Shown here: positions 21,077 to 32,532 of the stretch, in pieces
How the letters are laid out: each line of letters begins with the position of its first letter
Position numbering within the stretch: position 1 is the stretch's first letter
NCBI GenBank assembly: GCA_963921825.1
Contig: OY997595.1
Location: 15,865,228-15,929,227 of the forward strand
Length of the DNA: 64,000 bases
Direction of reading: 5' to 3'
Origin: Erodium maritimum
Lineage: Eukaryota; Streptophyta; Magnoliopsida; Geraniales; Geraniaceae
The notes under the pieces: generated by a model
Databases searched by the model: none
What the model was told of the DNA's origin: nothing
What the model saw: the letters and a program-made list of their open reading frames with translations, nothing else
Position numbers and translations under genes: made by a program

Positions 21077-24000
21077 TTAGGATCCGTCGCAAGACAAAGA
21101 AGCCTTGATCCTATCGCCGGTGCAGGTAATGAGACTGTTGACAGTTGCCACAGAGCCTAGTGAAAGCTTAGCCGTGGGAACCGAATCAACCAAGATCTGA
21201 AATGCAACAGTGAGGAGAGATCCACCTCCTCCTCCTCCAGGCTGTTCACCATCAGGGAGAATGGCAAATCCTGAGGGAAGAAGAGCAACATAGTCGGGAT
21301 CACCACCGTTGAGCACTACATTCATGGCAACAATGTCAACAGGAGCATATATAACAAAAGAGCCTGTTGGGTCTGTGCAGCTCTCTTGCAATATCAGCAT
21401 GTTGCTCTGGCTTGAATTTTCACTCTACAAACACAAATCAAGTTAGTTATCAATGAATAAGCCACTAATTATACATATCGATCGATCGAGCTTACATTTA
21501 CTCTAAGGAGAGAGACACAGTTGCCTGTATCCGGGCCATTGGCAATGTGTGCCATTTCTTGAACAAGTCCTCCATTTGAAAGGATATCCCACTGCAATGC
21601 CAACCGGTCGAGAATGGAAAGAGTTAGTTATGTATATGTATGTGGATTAAAGCATATTGTCCTTTAATTACTCGATCAATCGAGCTACCTCATTTCTTGT
21701 GTTTTCATTGCGGAGGAACTCGAAAACTCTGGTTGGGGGGACAGGAAGCCAGAAGGAAGTTGCTGCACTAAGGACAATACCAGGAGGCCTTCCAGGGTCA
21801 TCCACGCTCTTCCTAGTCATGACCCTAACATCGTCATGAGCTCCTGTTCCCGACAACGTTGTCCATGTGTGAGCAGTGGATGCACTCACTCCTGCACAAA
21901 AGCTTATTACCATCCTCTCTGCCAGCTTCAGCATGCTCTTTCTCCCTTCCTGATTCGTTATCACTGCAACATTATGGAATACATTACACACGGCTACTTA
22001 AATAAACTAGCTACATTATGAACCCAACTTGGGTTTTCTAAATTAATGTGGATTTGATTTCATTACCACCAATATCACTGGTAGGAATATTTGTTGCCAT
22101 AGCACTTGCAAGCCTCTCACACTGTCGATCTAAGGTAGCGATCCAACGCTTTGCCCCAAACGCATGACCCGAGCTAACTAGCTGCTTGTATAACGTGTGG
22201 ACTCCTCTATCATCCACTTCTACATTCTCAACCCAAGTGACCTTAGAATAGCCGTTGGGCATCTCCTGAATCAAACATCCTGAAGGCCTTCTCCGGCACC
22301 TTATGCCAGGACTAGGGCGCAGGCTGTCGAGAGAAACATCAACAATTGCCCACGAACCATCACCATGCTGCTTGCAATACCTCACGAAGTAGCTCTCGCG
22401 AGTTGGCACTAGCGGTGAAGGAACTTGGAACTCAGCTTGCATCTGCAATATGTATATCACAATTACACCTTACAACTTAATTAGCAAATGAGCTCAGTTT
22501 ATTACACAAATCACTTACAACTTGCAAGGCTCCATTGTAGTTTCCAGCTACACCAGTTGATAAAACCTCAAGCCTCATAGCTTTTGAGACAATGCCGGAG
22601 AAGACAGTAGACCACTGACTCTGTATCAGAAAAGAGCGTTAATTAAGTACAAAAGACTAAGAAATTTACCAAGTGCTACAGCAGAATCAAGGAATCAGGG
22701 CATTCCGATTTTTTTCTGGGTATCGGTCTTATTAATAAATTTTTGAGCTTATAAAAAAAATACAAAAGACAATTGAAGTCGATATGTAGAAATAGAATTA
22801 GGCGTATACCACGTCCATCAGAATTTCAACAAGGCTGATGTGGTTCATGATAACAAGAGCAGTTTCCCGGGAGGCCTCGCACTTGAAACCAGCGGGTTTG
22901 GGGCCAATGCCCCTAGGAAATGTCCTCACATACTCCTCTTCGTTGAGGATAGCAGTCGTGCCATCAAGGCTCATCATCCACAGAGGCTCGTTCATCTTGG
23001 CCATCCTGATGAGTTCCTCCATAGCTGCAACGGCTAGCTCGATGATCATGGGCTTGTCAGCCTCACTAGGCATGTTCATAAGCTCTCCGGGAACATACGT
23101 CTGATCCCCGAAGTTGCCAACCTGACGGGGGGGGAAACTCCCTACAGGCTTCCCCACGTACTTTGCAGCTATTGCGGACATGCGATCAATCTGATACATA
23201 TTATAATATAACCATTAATAATCACACTCTAGACAGATAAATAGACAGATAGATATGTACATCTTCTTGTAATCGGGAATTCTCTAATCGCAGTTGATGT
23301 TCATCAAAGGACATCTCTCCTATAGCAGTTGGACCTCCACAGTTGGGACATGAAGCGTTGCTAAGAGCTTCCCTGTAGCGCATGTTGTCAGCTCGGAGCT
23401 TCTCGTTCTCATTTCGGAGCTGTGTGTTTTCATGTCTCTCGTGTTGGGTCTGCACCAACAACAATCAACATTGTGTCAATTCAATTAACAGCCTAAACTT
23501 GTGATGAATGTCACATAAACTAAATTGAAACGTTACCTTCATTTGGGTGCGCTTGTTTTGGAACCAAAACTTGACTTGCAAGGGCTCCAACCCTAGCTCA
23601 CGGCTCAGATTCTTCCTTTGCTTGTCATCTGGGTGTGGACACTCTTTGAAGAAACTATATACATCACACCAAGATAGACAAAATAAGCTACTTGTAATAA
23701 TACTATATAAGTAATTATAAGTTGAAAGAAGAAATTAAATTAAGTAAAGATGATGAGTAATTGGAATAAGTGAACATACGCTTCCATTTCCTGGATCTGG
23801 TGCTGGGTGTGGCGGTGGTATCTCTTCTTCTTGTTGGGAGGTTGGAGTTCTTGGTCGTCGCCGGAGGCGGCGCCGTCCTGGTTGTCGCTACCAGACTCGT
23901 TCTCGTCCCTCATGATGCGAGCAGCAAGATCGCTGTCGGAGGTGTCTAAGCCTAGATGGTGCTGACCTTGATCCATCATGTTTGGCTGCAATTACATCAT

Positions 24001-24377
24001 ATTTATAGCTAGTATCAGACAGACTCTCAGATCTTCAATGAGTTTTTTTTTAGATTTGGATTTGGTTGATCCCAAAGTATGGAACTTCAACAGCATCAAT
24101 TGTTTGTATCAAAATGTTAAAATACTTTTATGGAGAAAAAAGTGATTAAAGAAGATGATAAATTGCTTGTGACATTAAAAAATATATATATTTTAAATCA
24201 ACTATTTCTTTTGTATGATGTAGATGTGGTAGTAGCTAGATATATAGGTATAAGAGCACCGACCTGAGTAAGAGTGAATCCAGAGGAAGAAGATCCGAAA
24301 GCGGCACCGCCATTCCCGTTCCTTCCGGCCATCATTGACGGCATGTTTCGGGCCGGAATCATGATTCCGGCTGGCAT
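21077..24377 (-). CDS. HDG2: Class IV HD-ZIP transcription factor (HDG2-like)
   Basis: Epidermal-type homeodomain-leucine zipper factor with a START lipid-binding domain. Ten coding exons on the - strand: 24264-24377, 23780-23985, 23537-23654, 23261-23449, 22810-23190, 22519-22620, 22067-22442, 21689-21963, 21496-21591, 21077-21424. All phases join, giving 734 residues, near the family length. Order: N-terminal [14 protein letters not shown] leader; acidic patch; homeodomain starting [19 protein letters not shown], with [10 protein letters not shown] in helix 3; leucine-zipper loop with CPNCGGP (the paired Cys typical of class IV); START domain from about residue 245 (MEELIRM to [13 protein letters not shown]); C-terminal START-adjacent domain ending [12 protein letters not shown]. 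Factors of this class bind L1-box-type DNA in the outer cell layer. It is assigned to HDG2 from overall sequence and from its neighbours; PDF2/ATML1 are the nearest alternatives. Confidence 0.92.
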
Positions 24378-26582
24378 ATTTTACAAACCCTAAAACTCCT
24401 CTTTTCTCCTCCTCTTTATATATTGAGAAAGAGAGAAACTGCTATATATGTAAATGGTAGAGATTCTTTCTTTTTTATTTTTTTTCCTTTTTGCTCTTAA
24501 GATTCTGTGAAAGCACAGTGGACTTTAGAGAGAGAGAGAGCAAAAAGCTAATTAATTAAATTATTACAAGTAAAAAAGAAACACAAAACCAGTGCTTGAC
24601 TCACTAGTTTTGTTTGTTTAAAATTTTAAAAAGGGTCTAACTCTATTTTTTACGTGCCAAAACCCAAGATATAGTGGACAGATTTTGAGGCATGGTTTGA
24701 GCAGATAGAGTGGAGCAAGCTTTCCTTTTCTGTATCTGCAGAAGCAAGCATGGAAATTACAGATCACAAAAAAAAACAATTACCTGCCTTTATTACTATA
24801 CGAAAAACTAGCAAAAAATAAGAGAAGAAGGGTAGCTAGGGCAACTATACAAAGAACATGATCATCACTAAAGAGACAGTGAAAAAAATGGGTGTACGTT
24901 CTAGTAAGATCTTCCTAGCTAGAAGCTATAGCTACGGTTGAGTATGTGAGTGTGTATGTATATAAATATTTATACCCTTGTCGCCGATGGAGAAGCCGGT
25001 GGAGTTCTTGAGCCTTGATGGTGTTGGTACTAGAAAGCTAGACAAGATGGTGTTTTGGGGTCATTTGAGAGAGAGAGAGAGAGAGATGGAGATGGAGAAG
25101 GGAATAGAGATGGAGGAGAGAAGAGGGAGAGGGAGAGGAGTAATTGCAGAGGGTATTGAGAGGGTGCAATGGCATTTAATGGTGTAGAGGTGTTATTGCT
25201 ATCAAGAGAGAGAAAGAGATTTCTATATATTTGTAATTTCTTGCCTTCTATTTTTTTTTATTTTTTTTCCATGCCCTAGACTAGAGGATGATATAGTTGC
25301 AAGATATACCGAACTCTCTATAGCTAACCATGGTTTTGTTTATTTTCTGGCTACTTTTTCATCTTTGTATTAATTATATAGGGATATAAATGAATGGTAA
25401 AATTATTAAAAACAAACTTGAATCAGATCCAAGAGAATTTGAAAGGACAACCTCGAGTTTGGTTTGCAACGATAGCCCATTTCGTGTTCTTTTTCGACTC
25501 ATTTAGTTTTCATTATAGAACAATCCATCAAAGAATATTCACGAAATCGTAAATTAGTATAGTAAGTTTCAAAAATAGGGTTAATTCAATTTATAGTCGA
25601 TTTCACAAAGTGGTATTTAGAGCATCCATGATCCTTGATAATCTGATTGAGGCTAAATGAGTTTAGGTGAATTGAGAAAATCAGTTTCCCTCTCATATTT
25701 CAGTTTGTCTGAAATAGTTTTAATTAAGTCCAATAGACTAGTGTATGTTAAAATGTGAAGCTGATGCAAAAAAACGTAATTGGTTTATAGAATCCAAAGA
25801 TTTGAAATTATAAAACCGAGAAAAGACATTACATTAACAACTACAATACGATAATATTCGCTTGCGCTATCTTTTGTTTTGGATAAGCGTCAGTTCGTCA
25901 CTGAATCGAACAATGAGATATCTAGGACAATAAAGGTAAAGATTGGGAGAGTACAATCACAACTTGTGATCTTTGTGTACATAATCAACTAATTTTATAA
26001 CAATTTTGATTCAAATACCATTTACATGTCTTTAACTTTGCTTGTTCCAATTTTATTTTTTGAGTTTTTTAGTGGTCAACTATTGGTCAACAAGAATAGA
26101 GTCGTTGGCGTTGACGGTTCCATGTGGTGGTATTGATACCGCTGCCTAACCGTCTCACTATTACGCCGATGTTTTCGCCTCAACCACGTTGTTTCCACTG
26201 GTGTAATCAAAATGCCAGCTTTCCGCCACCAACTAGGCACGCTCTTACGTTCTAAACTATTATTGTCCACGCTTTTAAATTACATTATCTTTTGACCATG
26301 GTCATTTACTTACAAAATTTGAAATATTTTGTTCACTCGTTTTGCTTATTCCGCTAAATCTAGGGACCTGGAAAATACATGATGTAGTTTTTTGCACACG
26401 GACAATACATAATGTAGTTTTTCGTACGTAGAAAAAACATAATGTCGTTTTTAGCAATTGACTGTTAAAAATATCAGGACAAAGATTTAATTGCTTCAGA
26501 TTATGTCGAACAATACAAGAAATAGAATGAGGAATATAGGAACCTCGATATTGAACCACAAAAGTACAACACACATATTGTG
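24378..26582. other. HDG2-like promoter/leader and AT-rich spacer
   Basis: The 5' side of the HDG2-like gene contains GA-rich leader blocks (24528-24540 and a (GA)n run at about 25067-25087), common in plant 5' UTRs. No exact L1 box was found close to the gene. From about 25250 to 26580 the sequence is AT-rich with no recognised gene. Confidence 0.45.
26366..26456. repeat. Short tandem repeat (about 30-33 bp x 3)
   Basis: Three imperfect units contain aatacatgatgtagtttttt, aatacataatgtagttttt and aaaacataatgtcgttttta. Function is unknown. Confidence 0.6.
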
Positions 26583-28544
26583 TTAGAGCATCTCCAATGG
26601 TTAGACACTGTGCAGTGTCTATGAGCAGTGTCTAACCATTGTTTTTTTGCTTCCAGACACTGCTTCCAGACACTGCTCCTCCAATGGTAATGTCTACGCA
26701 GTGTCAAGAGGTCTACGCAGTGTCAAGAGCAGTGTCTACACAGTTTCAGTAAATTAAAAAAAGCACCCAAATAGTTGTGACACTTTTAATTAAACCCAAA
26801 TACGAATTGCATAACTGTGAAGACCGTCTCGGTTTAAAAAGTTTTTAATTATTTAAAAGTGGTCGTCGGATCGTCGTGGTTGAAATTCGATGTAAGTCTT
26901 GTTTTGTTTTAAAAAAAAGAGGAAGAAGGGTATTGGGCCGGACTGGGCCGACTGGACCCAGCCCGAGTGACCGAACCGAGCCCACGCGCTCACGCGCTCA
27001 GCCCAGCACCGGGCCCAAGCCCAATCGCACGATGAACTCACCAAACCCTATATCGATCGCTCCTTCGTCATTTTGTTTCTGGCAGCCGCACGCGAACCGA
27101 AGAACCGGATCTTCTCTTCTCCATCTCACGAACACCTTCTTCCTCTCCGATCTGTTCTTCTTCCCTTTTTCTTCCTTCCTTCGACTTCATCCTGTTTCTC
27201 CCTACCCCGATCTCTCCTCCATCCTTCGTTCGGACCCCGTCTCAAGCTTCGCCGAGCTCGGAACCGAAGCACCTCCGTCATCGCCGTCCTGTTTTCGCAA
27301 CCTCACCGTGCCGTGAGTGAGCCCTCGGTCTCAGGTGAGCCTCGCGCCGGCTTCACCTCCATCGCCATCCTTCCTCCGTGCCAGACAAGCTCGGCCCCGA
27401 TTCACCGTCACTAGCTCGATTCTAGCCTTGTGGACGCGTGAATCGGTGCAAGCGTGTGAAGCCGGAGGAACCCCGAGTTTTTAGTCCCTGACGTCGTCCC
27501 TGGTTTCCCCTGACGCTGCTGCCGCCGCCGTCGAGCTCCCCGGAACCCTAGCACCTCCGGTTGCAACTCGGGCCTGGGTTGGAGCCGGGTCGGGTCTTGG
27601 TCAGAACCGGGTCCTGGGTTCTGGATCTGGGTTGGGGGCTGGATCCGGGTCAGCCCAGTTCAATTATTTTATTTAATTAGGTAATTGTTTAAAATCAGAT
27701 AAATCTCAAGGACCCGTCGGACGGTCTAAAGGACTTAAATCAGATAAAATTTGAGGAGTGTTGCAGATGGTACCGAAACTGATTGTAAGTTTTACTTGTT
27801 AAAATCAGGCTGGGACTTCGCCCGAGAAGACCGAAGTTAAACCCAGACGCGGACTTCGCCCTGGAAGACGGTGTTGGCCCGATCGTCAGCAGCTAGGAGA
27901 CGCTGTTGTGGTATCGTCTTGAGGTAGGGAAAGTATCGACCCCTCCTTAATTATGGACTGGTAAACTAGTATGCATGACTAGGGTTATTAATAACCGGAA
28001 CGAACTAGTATGCATGACTAGGGTTATTAATAACCGGAACGACTTAGTGACACATAGGTAAAATTGTTATATTATTAGTTTAATTGGACGAGTCTTGATA
28101 ATACTTTGAACGAACATGTTTGATATCTGTTTGACTTGCTTGCACTATCTGGGAAATTGTTGTGCCGATAGACGGGCCATGTCTAGGTCCTAGAGTTGTG
28201 TGTTGTGTGTTTACTCGCTGTGTGGGAGTCTAATTAACGTCATAATCGCTGTGTGAGAATCTAAATAATATTGTAACCATTGTGTAAATGTCTAAATAGA
28301 ATTATCACCGATGTTGCATGATGTGACTGTGTGCCATGTGTGACTATGTGAACCTTTGTTTGTGAAATGACCGGGTGAGTGATAGACCGGGTGTATGCTA
28401 AGATGGTTCGGCTGGTATACCGAGACCATCAATGAGTGTGCTGTGTGCGAAACCCTGTGTGTGTTTAAGAGACGGCGTAGCCGGATGGATAATCATATCG
28501 AGACCAAGGATGGCGTGTTCAGATGACTCATAATCCGGGATGGG

Positions 28545-28800
28545 ATTGATCGAGGAGTGTGCCGTTTTTATATTTACGTTGAGTAGAGCCCTTCATCTGT
28601 GTGAGGAGGAAGATATCATGACTGACGCTGTGTGTTCCAGTGCGATATAAGCGGCTGTGTGCAAATCGATGGAGTTCTAGTTCGGTACATATGAGAGTAG
28701 CGCCCTTCATCTGTGTGAGGAGGAAGATATCGTGACTGAACCTGTGTGTTCCGGTGCGATATAATCAGCTGTGTGCAAATCGATGGAGTTGACTCCCGCA
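28545..28800. repeat. Minisatellite inside solo LTR A
   Basis: Two long units (about 120 bp) share gcccttcatctgtgtgagga, ggaagatatc and gtgtgttccggtgcgatata. They lie within a wider zone rich in ctgtgtg. The array differs from those in the sister LTRs. Confidence 0.65.
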
Positions 28801-29062
28801 ATTTACGACATCTGTGTGCGTTTCGTCCGGACTCTTCCCCGTTATTTGCTGTGTGCCGTCCTATGGATTTTATGTGTGTTCTGTTGTGTGCCTTTTTCTC
28901 TGGGTTGGTCTGTGTGCATTACACGTAGTTTCATATTGTGTGGTTTGACTAGTAAGGGTTTTTCCTAAAGGCATTTTATTGGGTCATATCCCTAGTTTAC
29001 CCTAATTACAAAATTTACCTTGAGGTTAAACGGCGTGTTTGGAGTTCTTTTACTTTTCCTAT

Positions 29063-29076
29063 TGAGCGCAAGCTCA
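29063..29076. promoter_or_regulatory. Conserved LTR palindrome, copy A
   Basis: TGAGCGCAAGCTCA, a 5-bp stem with a 4-base loop, lies about 270 bp before the LTR end. Confidence 0.5.
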
Positions 29077-29405
29077 TCCCTCCTGTCTTTGTGGTGTTTC
29101 AGGTGTTGAGCGGGAGTAGTAATAGCCGGACTCTCGGAGCTGGGGAGCTGTTGAGGTTTAGCTAGTTTTAGAGACGTACACCTTTTTCTTTTCTTGTTGG
29201 ACTTGTGTACTTTACTGGTTGATTGCGACTCTTGACTTTTAGAAGTTTTATTTTATTTTGGAACTTTATTTATCTTTTTCCTCTTTTGTTACTGTAAATC
29301 TTTAGTCGCGTCTCGAATTCGGTCAAAACCGGATTTGGGGCGTGACAATAACTATTTTTTTATTACAAACAAAATAGAAATTACATTAACGTTGCTGATT
29401 AATAT

Positions 29406-30557
29406 TTAATTGCGGCCGCCATCTCCAAATTTTGCCCAAATGTGTTCGATGAGATCATCGTGGAGTTGGTGATGAACATTCCGATCCCGAATCCTTGCTC
29501 TATGGCCCAAGATACTATCGTTGGTCACCGCTGGGGGTGGTCCTCTACGTACGGTGTGGTCCGGGACAACAAGATCTTCAAGCGGATCAGTGGGCCACGA
29601 CCTACGCTCATCCTCAACGATCATGTTGTGTAGGATCACACAAGCAGTCATGATAATTGCGAGTGAGCCCCTATCCCACATTCGACCCGGGCGAGTAACG
29701 ATGTGAAACCGGGCCTGTAGAACTCCAAACGCCTGTTCGATGTCCTTCCTACACGCCTCTTGGTATCTAACAAGGCATCGTTGTTTCGGCGTTTGTGGAG
29801 CAGGTATGGACTTCACAAATGTTGCCCAAGCAGGATAGATTCCATCTGTCAAGTAGTACGGGGTTTCGTATTCTCTATCGCCGGTCTTGAACTTCACATT
29901 TGGGGCGAAGCCTTTTACTACTTGGGAGAATAGTGTAGACCTATTGAGCACGTTGATGTCGTTGTTGGAGCCCGGTGTCCTGAAGAAAGCGTGCCAGATC
30001 CAAAGGTCTTGGGATGCAACGGCTTCGAGCATGATTGTGGGGACGTTCCCGTGGTCCCTACTTGCGAACTGTGCAGCCCATGCCATATGAAAGTTCTTCC
30101 AATCCCAATGCATGCAGTCCAGGCTCCCTAACATCCCCGGAAAGCCGCGCTCTTCGTTGATTCGCAACAACCGTTTTGTATCGTCCACGGTCGAGCGTCG
30201 TAGATAGGTCCGCCCGTACACCTTGATGACGCCAATGCAAAACTTCTTCAGGCAGTCCAGCGCAGTGGTCTCCGCCATTCGCAAATACTCGTCGCAAGCA
30301 TCGGCTGGACTTCCATAACAGAGCTGACGAAGTGCTACCGTGCACTTCTGGTGTGGAGTGAAAGAGGCCCTCCCCGTAGCATCATTTCTGTTACGGAAGT
30401 AGGCGTACCGGCCACTCAAACCATTCATGATCCGGATGAACATGTCCCTCGACATCCGGAACCGTCGCCGAAGTTGTTGCTCGCTGTACACCGGTTGAGG
30501 CGCGAAGTAGTCACGGATCAGCCCTTCGTGTGCATCTTCGCGGTTGCGCTCAATCAC
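29406..30557 (-). CDS. PIF/Harbinger transposase (DDE_Tnp_4), main open frame
   Basis: The open frame spans 383 codons. A helix-turn-helix-like segment (about 24-43, with SEQQLRRRFRMSRDMFIRI) precedes an RNase-H-fold nuclease core. The candidate DDE triad is D147 (GSLDCMHW), D200 (GSNNDINVL) and E274 (RKDIEQAFGVL), all present. Such enzymes cut and paste elements with TTA targets. The real N-terminus is not here: the frame continues upstream into sequence cut by the 15.7 kb LTR insertion, and resumes at 46237-46391. The gene is therefore split, but the catalytic part looks intact, so inactivation came from insertion rather than long decay. Confidence 0.85.
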   Translation of the reverse strand: MIERNREDAHEGLIRDYFAPQPVYSEQQLRRRFRMSRDMFIRIMNGLSGRYAYFRNRNDATGRASFTPHQKCTVALRQLCYGSPADACDEYLRMAETTALDCLKKFCIGVIKVYGRTYLRRSTVDDTKRLLRINEERGFPGMLGSLDCMHWDWKNFHMAWAAQFASRDHGNVPTIMLEAVASQDLWIWHAFFRTPGSNNDINVLNRSTLFSQVVKGFAPNVKFKTGDREYETPYYLTDGIYPAWATFVKSIPAPQTPKQRCLVRYQEACRKDIEQAFGVLQARFHIVTRPGRMWDRGSLAIIMTACVILHNMIVEDERRSWPTDPLEDLVVPDHTVRRGPPPAVTNDSILGHRARIRDRNVHHQLHDDLIEHIWAKFGDGGRN

Positions 30558-31559
30558 TCTCCGCTTCGGTCTTGTAAGAACCGCTCCCAGTCGATCCCAG
30601 TCGAACCGGTGACTCTTAAGACAAGTTTGACTCTGCCGGAAAAGTAAACTGAGGACTCAGGAGGTCACTCGGGGCTTTTCCGGGGCCCAAAAAGCTTAGC
30701 CGTCATCACGGTTGGCTTAATTGGGTCGTTTCCATTCATGTAAGTATATTATTGAAGGAAGTCAAAATTGGTCAAAACCGAGCTTTTTATCGAGTCACTA
30801 CAATTAATTTTGGACTGCTGGATTTTAAATGGAAGAGAGTGTCCCCACTATGCCAAGTGTCACTAATAGCTTGGAGGACAGGAAAGAGGCTCAAATGTCA
30901 TCTCTACCCTCACTAGTTGTCCATAAAAGGGATAAGAACTAAAGGGTTTTTGGTCTTTTTCACCTCTAGGTCTTTTAAGGCATTAGATGACACAAATTCA
31001 TTTCATTTTCCCTAGTGTTGGCCGAAAATTGAGAGAGGAAGGAGAGTTTGGAGCTTCCATGGTGGCTTGAAGAGAAAGCAAGAGAAAAGAGAGACCTTTG
31101 GTACCAATCTCCACCTAAATCCTCTCCAAAATACCTTCATCTTCTTCAACTCATTCTCCTAGAGGTATGGATACTCTCAACTCTTCATTTCATCTACTCT
31201 CATCTCTTGGGTTTTTGTGAGTTTTGGCTTGAAGTTGATCTACTAGCTTTGTATTGGTTATTTGGAGAAGAAGTAGTGAAGTAGGAGGTTTGGATTGTGC
31301 TCTTGTTGAAGCTTTGATGAACCCATTTGAGGGTGTTGTTGTTGGATGACTTTAGATGAACTTTTGAGAGTTTTTGATTTGATTGTGTTTTGGAGAATCC
31401 TTGGAAACTTGTTTATTTGTTGATTCCTACCATGGGTAGAGGAGCTTTGGAGGTATTTGATGGTTTTGGGAGCTGGGAATGGTTAAAAATGGAGTTTGGT
31501 TGTGGTTTTTCGGAGAAAATGAGCTGGAGGTTGAAGAAGGGCGTAACTGCCCTGGAGCA

Positions 31560-31677
31560 TCACGGATCCGTGACGGATTCCGTGACGGGCGACGTCACGG
31601 CTCCGTGAGGGAGACCGTGACGGCACACGTCACGGCTCCGTGACGGCTTCCGTGAGGGTCGGTGTCACGGATCCGTG
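31560..31677. repeat. Tandem tcacggNtccgtgacgg repeats in solo LTR B
   Basis: About six near-palindromic units (cacggatccgtgacgg, cacggctccgtga). The CACTA element inserted inside this array, which resumes as gtgacagtgtccgtgacc at 44205. Confidence 0.75.
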
Positions 31678-31714
31678 CACTACTGCTGAAAGGGGCTTGG
31701 CAGACGCATAGGAT

Positions 31715-32285
31715 CCGTAGGCTATGTCTTCATATCCGTCGGTATGGATTTTCGCCTACGGATGCATCCGTCGGCCAGGATCCGTCGGCCTGGTCTCGTC
31801 GGGGAACTTTTTGGAAGACGGACAGTTATGTCCGTCTGTGAGGAGATATCCTCACCTACGGATAGTATCCGTAGGTAAGGTTGACCAACTTACCTACGGA
31901 TAGTATCCGTAGGTAAGGTTGACCAACTTACCTACGGATAGTATCCGTAGGCCATGTGTTCACTATTCCTACGGATAGTATCCGTAGGCTTTGTTTTTAT
32001 TCTTTTCCTACGGATACCATTGCTACGGATATGATCAGTAGCTAGGCTTTTTTACTCTTCCTACGGATACCCTGGCTATGGATTGTATCCGTGGCCAAGA
32101 GTTTGTACTATTCCTACGGATAGAATCCGTAGCCAAGGTTTTATACTCTACCTACGGATAGTATCCGTAGCCAAGGTTTTGTACTCTACCTACGGATAGT
32201 ATCCGTAGCCAAGGTTTTGTACTCTACCTACGGATACTATCCGTAGCGTAGCTATCTGTCTTTAACTACGGTTCGTATCCGTAGG
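31715..32285. repeat. Left subterminal repeats of the CACTA element
   Basis: More than ten palindromic units of the form tacggatagtatccgta, spaced by short linkers (gttgaccaactta, aggttttgtactc). Subterminal arrays of this kind are where TnpA-type proteins bind in CACTA elements. Several units are separated by an identical linker, indicating recent local amplification. Confidence 0.85.
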
Positions 32286-32532
32286 TGAAGTGTTATTACC
32301 AGAACAAAAAAAACATTTGAAATTGCTGCACCCAATCGTGCATATACCCCTAAATTGGGTCTGGTACCTGTGCAAACCTGTAAACCGGTATACATTATTC
32401 TACAAACTGCATCCAATCGTGCATAAAATAAAATTGTTCCAACCCACAACATCGTTAAAAGTCATGTCAATCTATTTATACAAACATATATAAAAGTTTT
32501 AAAAATGAATAAAAGTTCGGGGGGAAATGTTA

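Larger units (their letters stand above)
26816..29347 (+). mobile_element. Solo LTR, family member A (2.5 kb)
   Basis: It starts TGTGAAGACCGTCTCGG and ends GGTCAAAACCGGATTTGGGG followed by CGTGACA. The TSD is ATAAC at 26811-26815 and 29348-29352, an exact 5-bp match. The internal region is absent. It was inserted in the Harbinger element left of the transposase stop codon. Contains promoter-like leader sequence around 27050-27330 and the family palindrome at 29063. Confidence 0.85.

Noticed and set aside
24978-25187. Small frame upstream of HDG2 (MSPMEKPVEFLSLDGVG...)
   Set aside because: Mostly a translation of a GA repeat; lies in the probable leader/promoter of HDG2 on the opposite strand.
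29442-29706. + strand frames opposite the Harbinger transposase
   Set aside because: Shadow frames of the - strand transposase, whose DDE motifs are clear.
31715-32285. Possible CRISPR-like array because of regular palindromes
   Set aside because: Plant nuclear context, linkers are short and themselves repeated, and the motif is the subterminal repeat of the surrounding CACTA element.
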